DNA of 6,861 nt, taken from NCBI GenBank assembly GCA_009787075.1, contig WRGS01000142.1, positions 1-6,861 of the forward strand. Direction: 5' to 3'. Each line of letters opens with the position of its first letter. Position 1 is the first letter of the stretch. Source of the stretch: Paludibacter sp. GTDB lineage: Bacteria; Bacteroidota; Bacteroidia; Bacteroidales; Paludibacteraceae. The translations under genes were made by a program, and so were the position numbers. Under the pieces are notes generated by a model. The model worked only from the letters and a program-made list of their open reading frames with translations. It had not been told where the DNA came from and ran no database searches. This document shows positions 1-5,626 of this stretch, piece by piece.

Positions 1-100
1 CATTACGCAAAATGCTAATTTACTTTAAGTAAACTCCGCTTTTACCTCTGAAACAAACTTTGATTTTTGAATTTTTAGAAGTCTCCTTTATTAAATGGAA

Positions 101-1177
101 CTATTCCTCTGCTCTTTCTGCTTCTTTCTTTTTATCTTTTGATGTTTCGGGTTTGATGCCGCTTTTGATTGCTGCAGAAATTTTTTCTTCAAGTTCGCCT
201 GCGAGTTCGGGATTGTCTTTAATAAGATTTTTCACGCTGTCGCGCCCCTGACCAAGTTTTGTGTCTCCATAACTGAACCACGAGCCGCTCTTTTTGATAA
301 ATCCATAATCAACGCCCAAATCAACAATTTCGCCTGCCTGCGAGATGCCTTCGCCAAACATAATGTCAAATTCTGCTTTGCGGAATGGCGGAGCAACTTT
401 ATTCTTCACAACTTTTACGCGAGTGAGATAGCCAAGTATCGCATCGCCGTCTTTTATCGGACTGATGCGGCGGATATCCAAACGAACGGAAGCGTAAAAT
501 TTCAACGCATTACCTCCTGTGGTGGTTTCGGGCGAGCCAAACATAACTCCGATTTTGTCGCGCAACTGATTGATAAATATGCAGGTTGTATTAGTTTTAT
601 TTATTGTAGCGGTAAGTTTGCGCATCGCTTGCGACATCAAACGCGCCTGCAAACCCATTTTTGAGTCGCCCATATCGCCTTCGATTTCGGCTTTCGGCGT
701 CAGAGCAGCCACAGAATCGATAACAATAATATCTACCGCCGATGAGCGGATAAGTTGGTCGGCAATTTCTAACGCTTGCTCGCCGTTGTCGGGTTGCGAA
801 ATCAGCAAATCATCAATATTTACGCCAAGTTTTTCGGCATAAAAACGGTCGAAAGCGTGTTCTGCATCGATTATGGCAGCAATTCCACCCACTTTTTGCG
901 CCTCAGCAACAGCGTGAATAGCCAGCGTGGTTTTACCCGACGATTCGGGTCCGTAAATTTCAATTACGCGCCCGCGCGGATAACCGCCAACTCCCAGAGC
1001 AGCATTCAAACCTATTGAGCCTGTGGAAATTACAGAAATTTCCTCAATTTTACTGTCGCCCATTTTCATTATCGTGCCTTTGCCGTGGTCTTTTTCAATT
1101 TTATCCATCGCCAATTGCAAGGCTTTTAATTTTTCTGCTGTCGGTTTTTTTATATCTTCTATTTTTTTCTCTGCCAT
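101..1177 (-). CDS. recA: RecA recombinase, complete
   Basis: RecA is the ATP-dependent DNA strand-exchange protein of homologous recombination. It forms filaments on single-stranded DNA and triggers the SOS response where a LexA system exists. The 358-residue product has the normal family length. Visible landmarks are the Walker A motif GPESSGKTT (residues 76-84), Walker B IIVIDSVAAL (150-159), loop L1 around EGDMGDSKMG (166-175) and loop L2 with GSPETTTGGNALKFY (214-228). AEHAFDRFYAEK (105-116) is the form typical of Bacteroidota rather than the proteobacterial ALDPxYA. The lysine- and glutamate-rich C-terminal tail (about 343-358) fits the variable regulatory tail of the family. The start is ATG followed by AEKK; upstream is AT-only sequence without a Shine-Dalgarno, normal for the phylum. 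No TAnnTTTG box is visible upstream; the nearest match is TACTTTAA at 1194-1201. I see no LexA-type operator and no convincing terminator after the TAG stop. Confidence 0.98.
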   Translation of the reverse strand: MAEKKIEDIKKPTAEKLKALQLAMDKIEKDHGKGTIMKMGDSKIEEISVISTGSIGLNAALGVGGYPRGRVIEIYGPESSGKTTLAIHAVAEAQKVGGIAAIIDAEHAFDRFYAEKLGVNIDDLLISQPDNGEQALEIADQLIRSSAVDIIVIDSVAALTPKAEIEGDMGDSKMGLQARLMSQAMRKLTATINKTNTTCIFINQLRDKIGVMFGSPETTTGGNALKFYASVRLDIRRISPIKDGDAILGYLTRVKVVKNKVAPPFRKAEFDIMFGEGISQAGEIVDLGVDYGFIKKSGSWFSYGDTKLGQGRDSVKNLIKDNPELAGELEEKISAAIKSGIKPETSKDKKKEAERAEE

Positions 1178-1248
1178 AATATTTTTTAAAATTTTAAAGT
1201 ATTTATTTTCAACTATTTATAATTATTTTTTGCTCATGCGCATCGTAA

Positions 1249-1330
1249 AAGCAAACTGCTTGTTAGGCGAGGTTTCACAGACCATGCCTGCGTGGATACT
1301 GCCGTCATCTCACAAAACCGCTCGTTAGGT
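1249..1330. other. G+C-rich hairpin block, attC-like
   Basis: This non-coding stretch between recA and the decayed genes stands out by composition: positions 1261-1320 hold 32 G or C in 60 by hand count, against 15 in 60 at 1381-1440. It contains a small perfect hairpin AAGCA-AAC-TGCTT (1249-1261). It also holds an imperfect long hairpin with paired segments CGAG 1268-1271 with CTCG 1321-1324, GTTT 1272-1275 with AAAC 1315-1318, and AGA 1279-1281 with TCT 1308-1310. An inner stem CCATG/CGTGG (1282-1286 with 1291-1295) lies within. The motif GTTAGGY occurs twice in the same orientation (1262-1268 and 1324-1330) and fits the integron core consensus GTTRRRY. A standard attC has inverted, not direct, cores, so this would be a chimeric or decayed site at best. 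It could instead be an unrelated structured repeat. Confidence 0.35.
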
Positions 1331-1349
1331 TGCAGGTGTTTTTATTATA

Positions 1350-1592
1350 TTACCCATTTGTATATTGTAGAATTTCTTCTTTATTATAACTATATTCTAA
1401 ATCTATTCCAAGTTGCTGGATTTCATTTAAAGTCATTTCCCTTTGATATTCTTTACGAAATTTTCTTAATGCCTGAAATAAACTACTAAATAAATATTAA
1501 TCTTTTTTAGAATATTTATAACTTTGATTTCCAATAAAACCTATTTCGTCCAACGCTATCATTTTTTATCTAAAACTGTTCTTATGTTCCAT
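1350..1592 (-). pseudogene. Decayed coding remnant, unknown protein
   Basis: I do not recognise this protein. Reading the minus strand in one frame from an ATG at 1592-1590 to a TAA at 1352-1350 gives protein-like sequence broken by two TAA codons (1568-1566 and 1499-1497). The middle piece starts at an ATG at 1562-1560 and reads MIALDEIGFIGNQSYKYSKK. The last piece contains SLFQALRKFRKEYQREM and LGIDLEYSYNKEEILQY, a charged, helix-prone sequence. That piece is about 48 codons open in DNA that is roughly three-quarters A+T, where TAA would be frequent by chance. It lies 12 bp downstream of the stop of the interrupted GNAT-like gene and in the same frame, but belongs to a separate product because that family ends upstream. 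The likely reading is a small accessory gene decaying by nonsense mutation. The part before 1562 is weakest and may not belong. Confidence 0.35.
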
Positions 1593-1604
1593 AATCTTAC
1601 TATT

Positions 1605-2126
1605 TTATTTGTTAAAAAATTCAGGATAATACGTTGTAATTAAATTTATTGCAGCATCTTTTAGTATAACCATTCTTTGTTCACCAAAATGTATAGCGCC
1701 AAGTTCTTTTATGTAATGAGGTATCAAATCGGTTTTTGAATCAAAACCTAATTCTCCATCAAATCCATTTTGATATGACACTTTTCAAGAAAAAGCAACT
1801 AAATTTCCCATTACTCCAAAATATTTTTTTGTTTTTCCTAAATTATGTGGAGCGGTTTCTATTAGGTGCATAAAAATATGGTCTGTTCTTTTCTCAAAGC
1901 AAATTAATCCTTGAATAGTTTTTTGCTCATTCTTTAAAACCAATTTAAAAACTTGTTTTTCCTGAACAATATATTCTGTTCTCCAATTAAATTTCCAACC
2001 TAATTTCTTAGAAATAACCCTTAAATCTGCCTTTTCAAGCGGCAAAACATCAGTTTGAAGAATATTCCATGTGGTTACATCTTCAAGAGAATGAGTAAGT
2101 TTATCTATTTCCGAACTAAATTGCAT
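1605..2126 (-). pseudogene. GNAT-like protein with in-frame UGA
   Basis: From ATG at 2126 the frame is open for 113 codons to a TGA at 1787-1785. Reading through it continues for 59 more codons to a TAA at 1607-1605, giving a 173-residue product. Residues on both sides join into one recognisable pattern. GNLVAFS precedes the TGA; KVSYQNGFDGELGF, then SKTDLIPHYIKELGAIHFG, then QRMVI follow it. This resembles a small Bacteroidota family of roughly 170 residues, usually left hypothetical or called GNAT-like; from memory the interrupted position is normally cysteine (FACKxSF). In a GNAT fold the glycine-poor GVMGNL segment would be the acetyl-CoA loop and HYIKELGA the late helix; this assignment is inference. 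Cysteine codons TGT and TGC are one base from TGA, so a simple nonsense mutation explains it. The truncated 1785-2126 frame may still be translated. A TATCTTTG box lies 20 bp upstream of the ATG. The neighbouring remnant at 1350-1592 is also damaged, which favours decay. Confidence 0.72.
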
Positions 2127-2146
2127 CGTATCTAATTACTTTTTGC

Positions 2147-2154
2147 AAAGATAC
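2147..2154 (-). promoter_or_regulatory. Candidate -7 box of GNAT-like gene
   Basis: The minus strand reads TATCTTTG, a full match to the Bacteroidota -7 consensus TAnnTTTG, ending 20 bp before the ATG of the GNAT-like gene. No TTG is seen at the usual -33 distance. A 6-bp inverted repeat (GTATCT with AGATAC) brackets the stretch between the box and the start codon. Confidence 0.45.
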
Positions 2155-2176
2155 AATATTTTTTATTATAAAAAAA

Positions 2177-3166
2177 TTATTTCTCATTGTAAATAACATT
2201 CATTACAGTTGTTCCCACAGCATTAAGCGTTTGTTTGTCAATGCTTTGCATATTATCGTTTAAAGTATGCCAATAATCGCCAAAACCGTGTTTGTTATTC
2301 GGACTGTAATGAATAATGTCGATTGTAGGAATGTTAATATTCTGATTTACAAATAAATGGTCGTCTGTGATTGCACCTGTTTTGTCATTTATAAAATATT
2401 GAGAAAAACCCAAACTTGCGGCTTTGTTCCACACTTTATCAACAATATTATATGCGAAATAATCAGAATATTGTTCGCGGTAAAAAGTTGCATTCGGTGC
2501 ACCGACCATATCAAGTAAAATTCCAAATTGCGCGGTGTAGCCCATTTTATGCGGATTCTTCGTCCAATATTGCGAACCAAGACACCAAGTTTGGCTGCTG
2601 TTTGGAATTTTTGCTGTTTCGGGAGCGCCATAATCTTCCGCATCGAAAAAAACAATATCTATGCCAATATCCGCTGTATCTTTTGCAAGATTTCGTGCAA
2701 TTTCAAGCAGCACGCCCACGCCGCTTGCTCCGTCGTTTGCCCCAAGAATAGGCGTGTTAAAATTTTTCTCATTTGCATCTTGGTCGGCAAAGGGACGCGT
2801 ATCCCAATGAGCGCAAAGCAGGATGCGGCGGGGATTTTCTACCAGAAACGAGCCGATAATATTGGTTGCATCAAGAGTTTTTCCGTCAAATGCCTGTAAT
2901 TTTACTTTTTGCTCAACAACCTGTGCGCCAAAACGTTTCAGAGTTGCAACCAAATAAGCGGCGCATCGCTCGTGGTTTTGAGTATTTGGTACCCGCGCAC
3001 CAAAATTTACCTGATTTTCTACAAATTTATAAGCCGAATCAGCCGAAAATTGCGGCACAACAACCGTTTTTTGCGTATGATTATCAGTTTGCGGCTTTGT
3101 TTTTTTGCAAGAAAACACAAAAAAAGCAGTACATATTATTAATGTACAGAAAATTATTTTTCTCAT
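2177..3166 (-). CDS. Glutaminyl cyclase-like M28 family lipoprotein
   Basis: This is probably a zinc-dependent glutaminyl-peptide cyclotransferase, which converts N-terminal glutamine of exported proteins to pyroglutamate. The family is M28 aminopeptidase-like. The 329-residue product opens with MRKIIFCTLIICTAFFVF and a lipobox-like FSC, placing Cys20 as the lipidated residue, so it should be membrane-anchored and face the periplasm. Conserved elements in order: CAHWDTRP (118-125), GANDGASG (142-149) with zinc ligand Asp145, FFDAEDYG (173-180) with Glu177 as likely general base and Asp178 as zinc ligand, WCLGSQYW (194-201), LLDMVGA (217-223), ITDDH (266-270) and YWHTLND (298-304) with His300 as third zinc ligand. 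The Trp-His pair and the CLGSQ segment favour cyclase over ordinary aminopeptidase. Glutaminyl cyclases of this mammalian-like type are known in Bacteroidota. A TAATTTTG box lies 29 bp upstream, so it probably has its own promoter despite following galE by 102 bp. Confidence 0.88.
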   Translation of the reverse strand: MRKIIFCTLIICTAFFVFSCKKTKPQTDNHTQKTVVVPQFSADSAYKFVENQVNFGARVPNTQNHERCAAYLVATLKRFGAQVVEQKVKLQAFDGKTLDATNIIGSFLVENPRRILLCAHWDTRPFADQDANEKNFNTPILGANDGASGVGVLLEIARNLAKDTADIGIDIVFFDAEDYGAPETAKIPNSSQTWCLGSQYWTKNPHKMGYTAQFGILLDMVGAPNATFYREQYSDYFAYNIVDKVWNKAASLGFSQYFINDKTGAITDDHLFVNQNINIPTIDIIHYSPNNKHGFGDYWHTLNDNMQSIDKQTLNAVGTTVMNVIYNEK

Positions 3167-3195
3167 CTTTATTTTTTATAAAAATTATTTTGGTG

Positions 3196-3231
3196 CAAAA
3201 TTACGAAAAAAATGTAAGTTTGTAATGTCAA
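3196..3231 (-). promoter_or_regulatory. Candidate promoter of the cyclase gene
   Basis: The minus strand reads TAATTTTG at 3203-3196, matching TAnnTTTG, 29 bp before the ATG. A TTG at 3231-3229 could be the -33 element, with 25 bp between the two. That is somewhat longer than the usual roughly 20 bp, so the upstream half is less certain than the -7 box. Confidence 0.5.
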
Positions 3232-3268
3232 TTAACAAATACAACTTTTAGCAATTTTTTTTTGAAAT

Positions 3269-4309
3269 TTAAACAGATTTGGGTTCTGTTTCTGCCAAAT
3301 GTTTTTCCCAAGCCCACGCACTGCCAAGCGTATCGTCAATGGTTTCTTTTGCCTGCCAGCCGAGAACTTCGTTGGCGAGTGTTGCATCAGCCCACACTTT
3401 TTCAATATCGCCTTCGCGCCGCCCAACAATTTGATAAGGCACTTTTACATCATTTACGCGCTCAAAATCGTTAATAATTTCGAGGACAGAAAGTCCGCGC
3501 CCTGTTCCCAAATTAAAAGTCTCAATATTTTCTGTCATTTTGTTGTTCATCATTCGTTTGAGAGCAACCACGTGGGCTCTCGCCAAATCAACAACATTGA
3601 TGTAATCACGAATGCACGAACCGTCAGGCGTGTTGTAATCATTTCCAAAAACTTTTAATTCAGGACGAATGCCGATTGCCGTTTGTGCTACAAAAGGCAA
3701 CAAATTGTTAGGTACGCCGTTTGGCAATTCGCCGATAAGCGCAGTGGGATGCGCTCCTATTGGATTAAAATATCGCAAAAGAATTGCCTGATAAGTTTCA
3801 GGTGCGGCGTGTGCAGTATCACGAATAATTTCTTCGCAAATCTGTTTTGTGTTTCCATAAGGCGAAAGCGCAGGTTTTATCGGCGCATTTTCGGTTACAG
3901 GAAGTTGGTCGGGCTGTCCATAAACTGTGCAGGACGAAGAAAAAACAATATTTTTGATTTTATGAATAGGCATCAGTTGCAGCAAATTGATAAGCGAAAC
4001 AAGATTGTTTCGGTAATACATCAGCGGTTTTTCCACCGATTCGCCAACTGCCTTATATGCAGCAAAATGAATAATCCCGTCAATATTGCCGCGCGTTTCA
4101 AACATTCGGTCAAGATTCATATAATCCAAACAATCAATATTTTCAAATGCGGGACGCACACCCGTGATTTTCTCAATTCCGTTGAGAACTTCTATTTTAG
4201 AATTTGAAAGATTATCAACTATTATTACTTCAAACCCCTCGTTTTGCAATTCTACAACCGTATGCGAACCAATATAACCCGCTCCACCTGTTACCAAAAT
4301 TTTTGACAT
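3269..4309 (-). CDS. galE: UDP-glucose 4-epimerase
   Basis: GalE interconverts UDP-glucose and UDP-galactose in the cytoplasm by transient oxidation at C4 using tightly bound NAD. It belongs to the extended short-chain dehydrogenase family. The 346-residue product has the usual length. It begins with the Rossmann NAD loop TGGAGYIGSH (7-16), followed by the acidic VDNLSNS (31-37) and HFAAYKAVGES (81-91). SSSCTVYG (124-131) contains the catalytic serine, and YGNTK (151-155) supplies Tyr151 and Lys155. LRYFNPIGAHP (178-188) and GSCIRDYINVVDLA (230-243) are further signatures, and GRREGD (296-301) is the substrate-binding arginine segment. At the sugar gate, where E. coli GalE has Tyr299, alignment of the WADA motif places Val305; a smaller residue here may widen specificity to N-acetylated UDP-hexoses (inference). 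It starts 54 bp after the nucleotidyltransferase gene on the same strand, so co-transcription is likely, with a possible extra promoter in the gap. Confidence 0.97.
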   Translation of the reverse strand: MSKILVTGGAGYIGSHTVVELQNEGFEVIIVDNLSNSKIEVLNGIEKITGVRPAFENIDCLDYMNLDRMFETRGNIDGIIHFAAYKAVGESVEKPLMYYRNNLVSLINLLQLMPIHKIKNIVFSSSCTVYGQPDQLPVTENAPIKPALSPYGNTKQICEEIIRDTAHAAPETYQAILLRYFNPIGAHPTALIGELPNGVPNNLLPFVAQTAIGIRPELKVFGNDYNTPDGSCIRDYINVVDLARAHVVALKRMMNNKMTENIETFNLGTGRGLSVLEIINDFERVNDVKVPYQIVGRREGDIEKVWADATLANEVLGWQAKETIDDTLGSAWAWEKHLAETEPKSV

Positions 4310-4344
4310 ATTTTTTATAGATATTAAGAATCAGTATAAAAAAA

Positions 4345-4352
4345 CAAACTTA
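4345..4352 (-). promoter_or_regulatory. Candidate -7 box before galE
   Basis: The minus strand reads TAAGTTTG, matching TAnnTTTG, 35 bp before the galE ATG inside the 54-bp gap after the nucleotidyltransferase stop. No TTG is present at the usual -33 distance, so this is a weak internal promoter at best. Confidence 0.35.
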
Positions 4353-4363
4353 CAATTTTTCTT

Positions 4364-5272
4364 TTATTTAAATAATTTTTCAGGATAAATTCCCTGCTTT
4401 ATTAACTCATTTATTTTAAGCACAACTTGCGATCGGTCTTCTGGATAAGTTACGCCAAACCATTTTGCCGAAGTATCAAGTACGCGGCATTGCGCTGTTT
4501 TATCGGTAATCAATTTATTAACAGCAAAAGGAATATAAAATTCCGATTTGATATTATTGCCTTCTCTGTTAAGAAATTCTTTAAAAAATTCAAGCGAATA
4601 ATCAAAATAATCAGGAGTAAAACCCCACATATTCATTGATACAGGCGTTTCAGGCTCGATTGTTTCTTCCGTGCCGTTTTCGTCCAAATAAACAATAGTA
4701 CCGCTTTTACTTTCAATTTTTGTGCGCTCAACAATATTTTGCAAATATCCATCACTATCAACCACACACACGCCGCGACTTACAGTCCCGCTTTCCGAAA
4801 GCGTATTCCCTACGCGATAGCCAACCATGCAATAGTTATTTTTCTTATTCTCAACAGATTGCAAAAATTTAGCAAGAATTTCATACGATTCTTTTCCATA
4901 AAAATCGTCCGCATTAATCACTGCAAATTGTGAATTTATAACATCTCTGCCCATAAGAACAGCATGATTTGTTCCCCAAGGTTTTTCGCGTTTCGGATCG
5001 TACGCATAACCCGCAGGAACTTTTGCAACTTCCTGAAATACAATATCTACATCAATCAAACCAACATATTTATCAGCAACTTTTTGACGAAATTCTGCTT
5101 CAAAACTTTCGCGAATTACAAATACAACCTTACCAAAGCCTGCACGAATAGCGTCGAAAATCGAATAATCCATTATCGTTTCGCCATTAGGACCAAGTCC
5201 ATCAAGTTGCTTTAAGCCCCCATAACGGCTGCCCATACCCGCTGCAAGCACTAATAATACCAATTTTTTCAT
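4364..5272 (-). CDS. NDP-sugar nucleotidyltransferase family protein
   Basis: The protein belongs to the NTP_transferase family, cytoplasmic enzymes that join a sugar 1-phosphate to a nucleoside triphosphate to give an NDP-sugar and pyrophosphate. The 302-residue product starts with the nucleotide-binding signature LAAGMGSRYGGLKQ (9-22), with Arg16 and Lys21 as the expected phosphate contacts. KPWGTNHAV (97-105) and NADDFYG (120-126) follow; the Asp pair is the likely magnesium site. SMNMWGF (212-218) and KWFGVTYPEDR (270-280) lie near the C-terminus. It resembles a family common in Bacteroidota and annotated only as nucleotidyltransferase, distinct from the classical GalU and RmlA sequences, so I give no gene symbol. 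The sugar is not decided by sequence. The galE gene 54 bp downstream suggests a shared role in supplying UDP-hexose-type donors for surface glycans (inference). A TAATTTTG box lies 24 bp upstream of the ATG. Confidence 0.9.
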   Translation of the reverse strand: MKKLVLLVLAAGMGSRYGGLKQLDGLGPNGETIMDYSIFDAIRAGFGKVVFVIRESFEAEFRQKVADKYVGLIDVDIVFQEVAKVPAGYAYDPKREKPWGTNHAVLMGRDVINSQFAVINADDFYGKESYEILAKFLQSVENKKNNYCMVGYRVGNTLSESGTVSRGVCVVDSDGYLQNIVERTKIESKSGTIVYLDENGTEETIEPETPVSMNMWGFTPDYFDYSLEFFKEFLNREGNNIKSEFYIPFAVNKLITDKTAQCRVLDTSAKWFGVTYPEDRSQVVLKINELIKQGIYPEKLFK

Positions 5273-5296
5273 TTAAAATTAATTTATTTGAGGCTG

Positions 5297-5304
5297 CAAA
5301 ATTA
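5297..5304 (-). promoter_or_regulatory. Candidate -7 box of nucleotidyltransferase gene
   Basis: The minus strand reads TAATTTTG, matching TAnnTTTG, 24 bp before the ATG. No TTG appears about 20 bp further upstream. The MITE-like element begins 32 bp upstream of this box, so the insertion may lie just outside or at the edge of the original promoter. Confidence 0.45.
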
Positions 5305-5336
5305 CTAAAATCTTTTTATTTTTATATAAAAATTTG

Positions 5337-5552
5337 TTAATAACCTGAGTTTTGGATAAGAAATTTCATAATTCAATTTATAACTTCGCCGTAGGCTATT
5401 AATATCAATAGAAAATAAATCAATATCTTTTCACATTGCCTGTAGGGCATTAACGGTTAATGTCATAACGGACAAAAAATGTTGTTTGGAATTGTATTCT
5501 ATTGATATGTAAGCCATAAAGGGCTATTTCTTATCCAAACTCAGGTTATTAA
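5337..5552. mobile_element. MITE-like element with 27-28 bp inverted ends
   Basis: The left end (5337-5364) and right end (5526-5552) are inverted copies that differ by one T in a run: the left begins TTAATAACCTGAGTTTTGG and the right, read on the minus strand, begins TTAATAACCTGAGTTTGG. Both continue to GGATAAGAAAT. The interior is about 160 bp with no credible reading frame, so any movement would need a transposase supplied elsewhere. The outermost TTAA on each side could be a 4-bp target duplication, but TTAA is palindromic and could equally be part of the ends. A second inverted pair, ATATCAATAG (5402-5411) with CTATTGATAT (5499-5508), and a palindrome CATTAAC-G-GTTAATG (5448-5462) lie inside. 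The ends look like those of a DDE-type insertion sequence, but I cannot assign the family. It accounts for most of the 354-bp gap between the CPBP and nucleotidyltransferase genes. Confidence 0.75.
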
Positions 5553-5587
5553 GAGTTTGTTTAAAATTTAATAAAAATCAACGTTTT

Positions 5588-5615
5588 GGATTGCTTCACT
5601 GCATTTGTAATGACG
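5588..5615. repeat. Dispersed palindromic repeat, diverged copy
   Basis: The stretch starts GGATTGCTTC and ends TGTAATGACG. This resembles the short palindromic repeat found in intergenic DNA of many unrelated bacteria, whose usual form runs from GGATTGCTTCG to CGCAATGACG. Here the right arm has GTAATG in place of GCAATG and the middle has drifted, so it is an old or divergent copy. It lies 11 bp past the stop of the CPBP gene. The match rests on memory of the repeat family. Confidence 0.5.
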
Positions 5616-5626
5616 AAAACTGCCGC

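Noticed and set aside
101..140. Rho-independent terminator at the recA 3' end
   Set aside because: Only a 4-bp GGAA/TTCC pairing is visible around the stop codon, with no U tract after it.
1292..1489. Plus-strand frame of 65 codons
   Set aside because: It is hydrophobic, without recognisable features, and antisense to the better minus-strand remnant at 1350-1592.
1785..1787. Reassigned genetic code (UGA as Trp or Gly) to explain the in-frame UGA
   Set aside because: All tryptophans checked in the other genes use TGG and no other gene in the window carries an in-frame TGA. The organism looks like an ordinary member of the Bacteroidota using the standard code. No other gene here ends in TGA, so stop usage alone does not settle it.
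3683..4207. A 174-codon plus-strand open frame inside galE
   Set aside because: It lies wholly antisense to a convincing galE, its translation is rich in Cys, Asn, Arg and Ile without motifs, and it has no promoter or family resemblance. Other long plus-strand frames over recA, the cyclase and the nucleotidyltransferase were rejected for the same reason.
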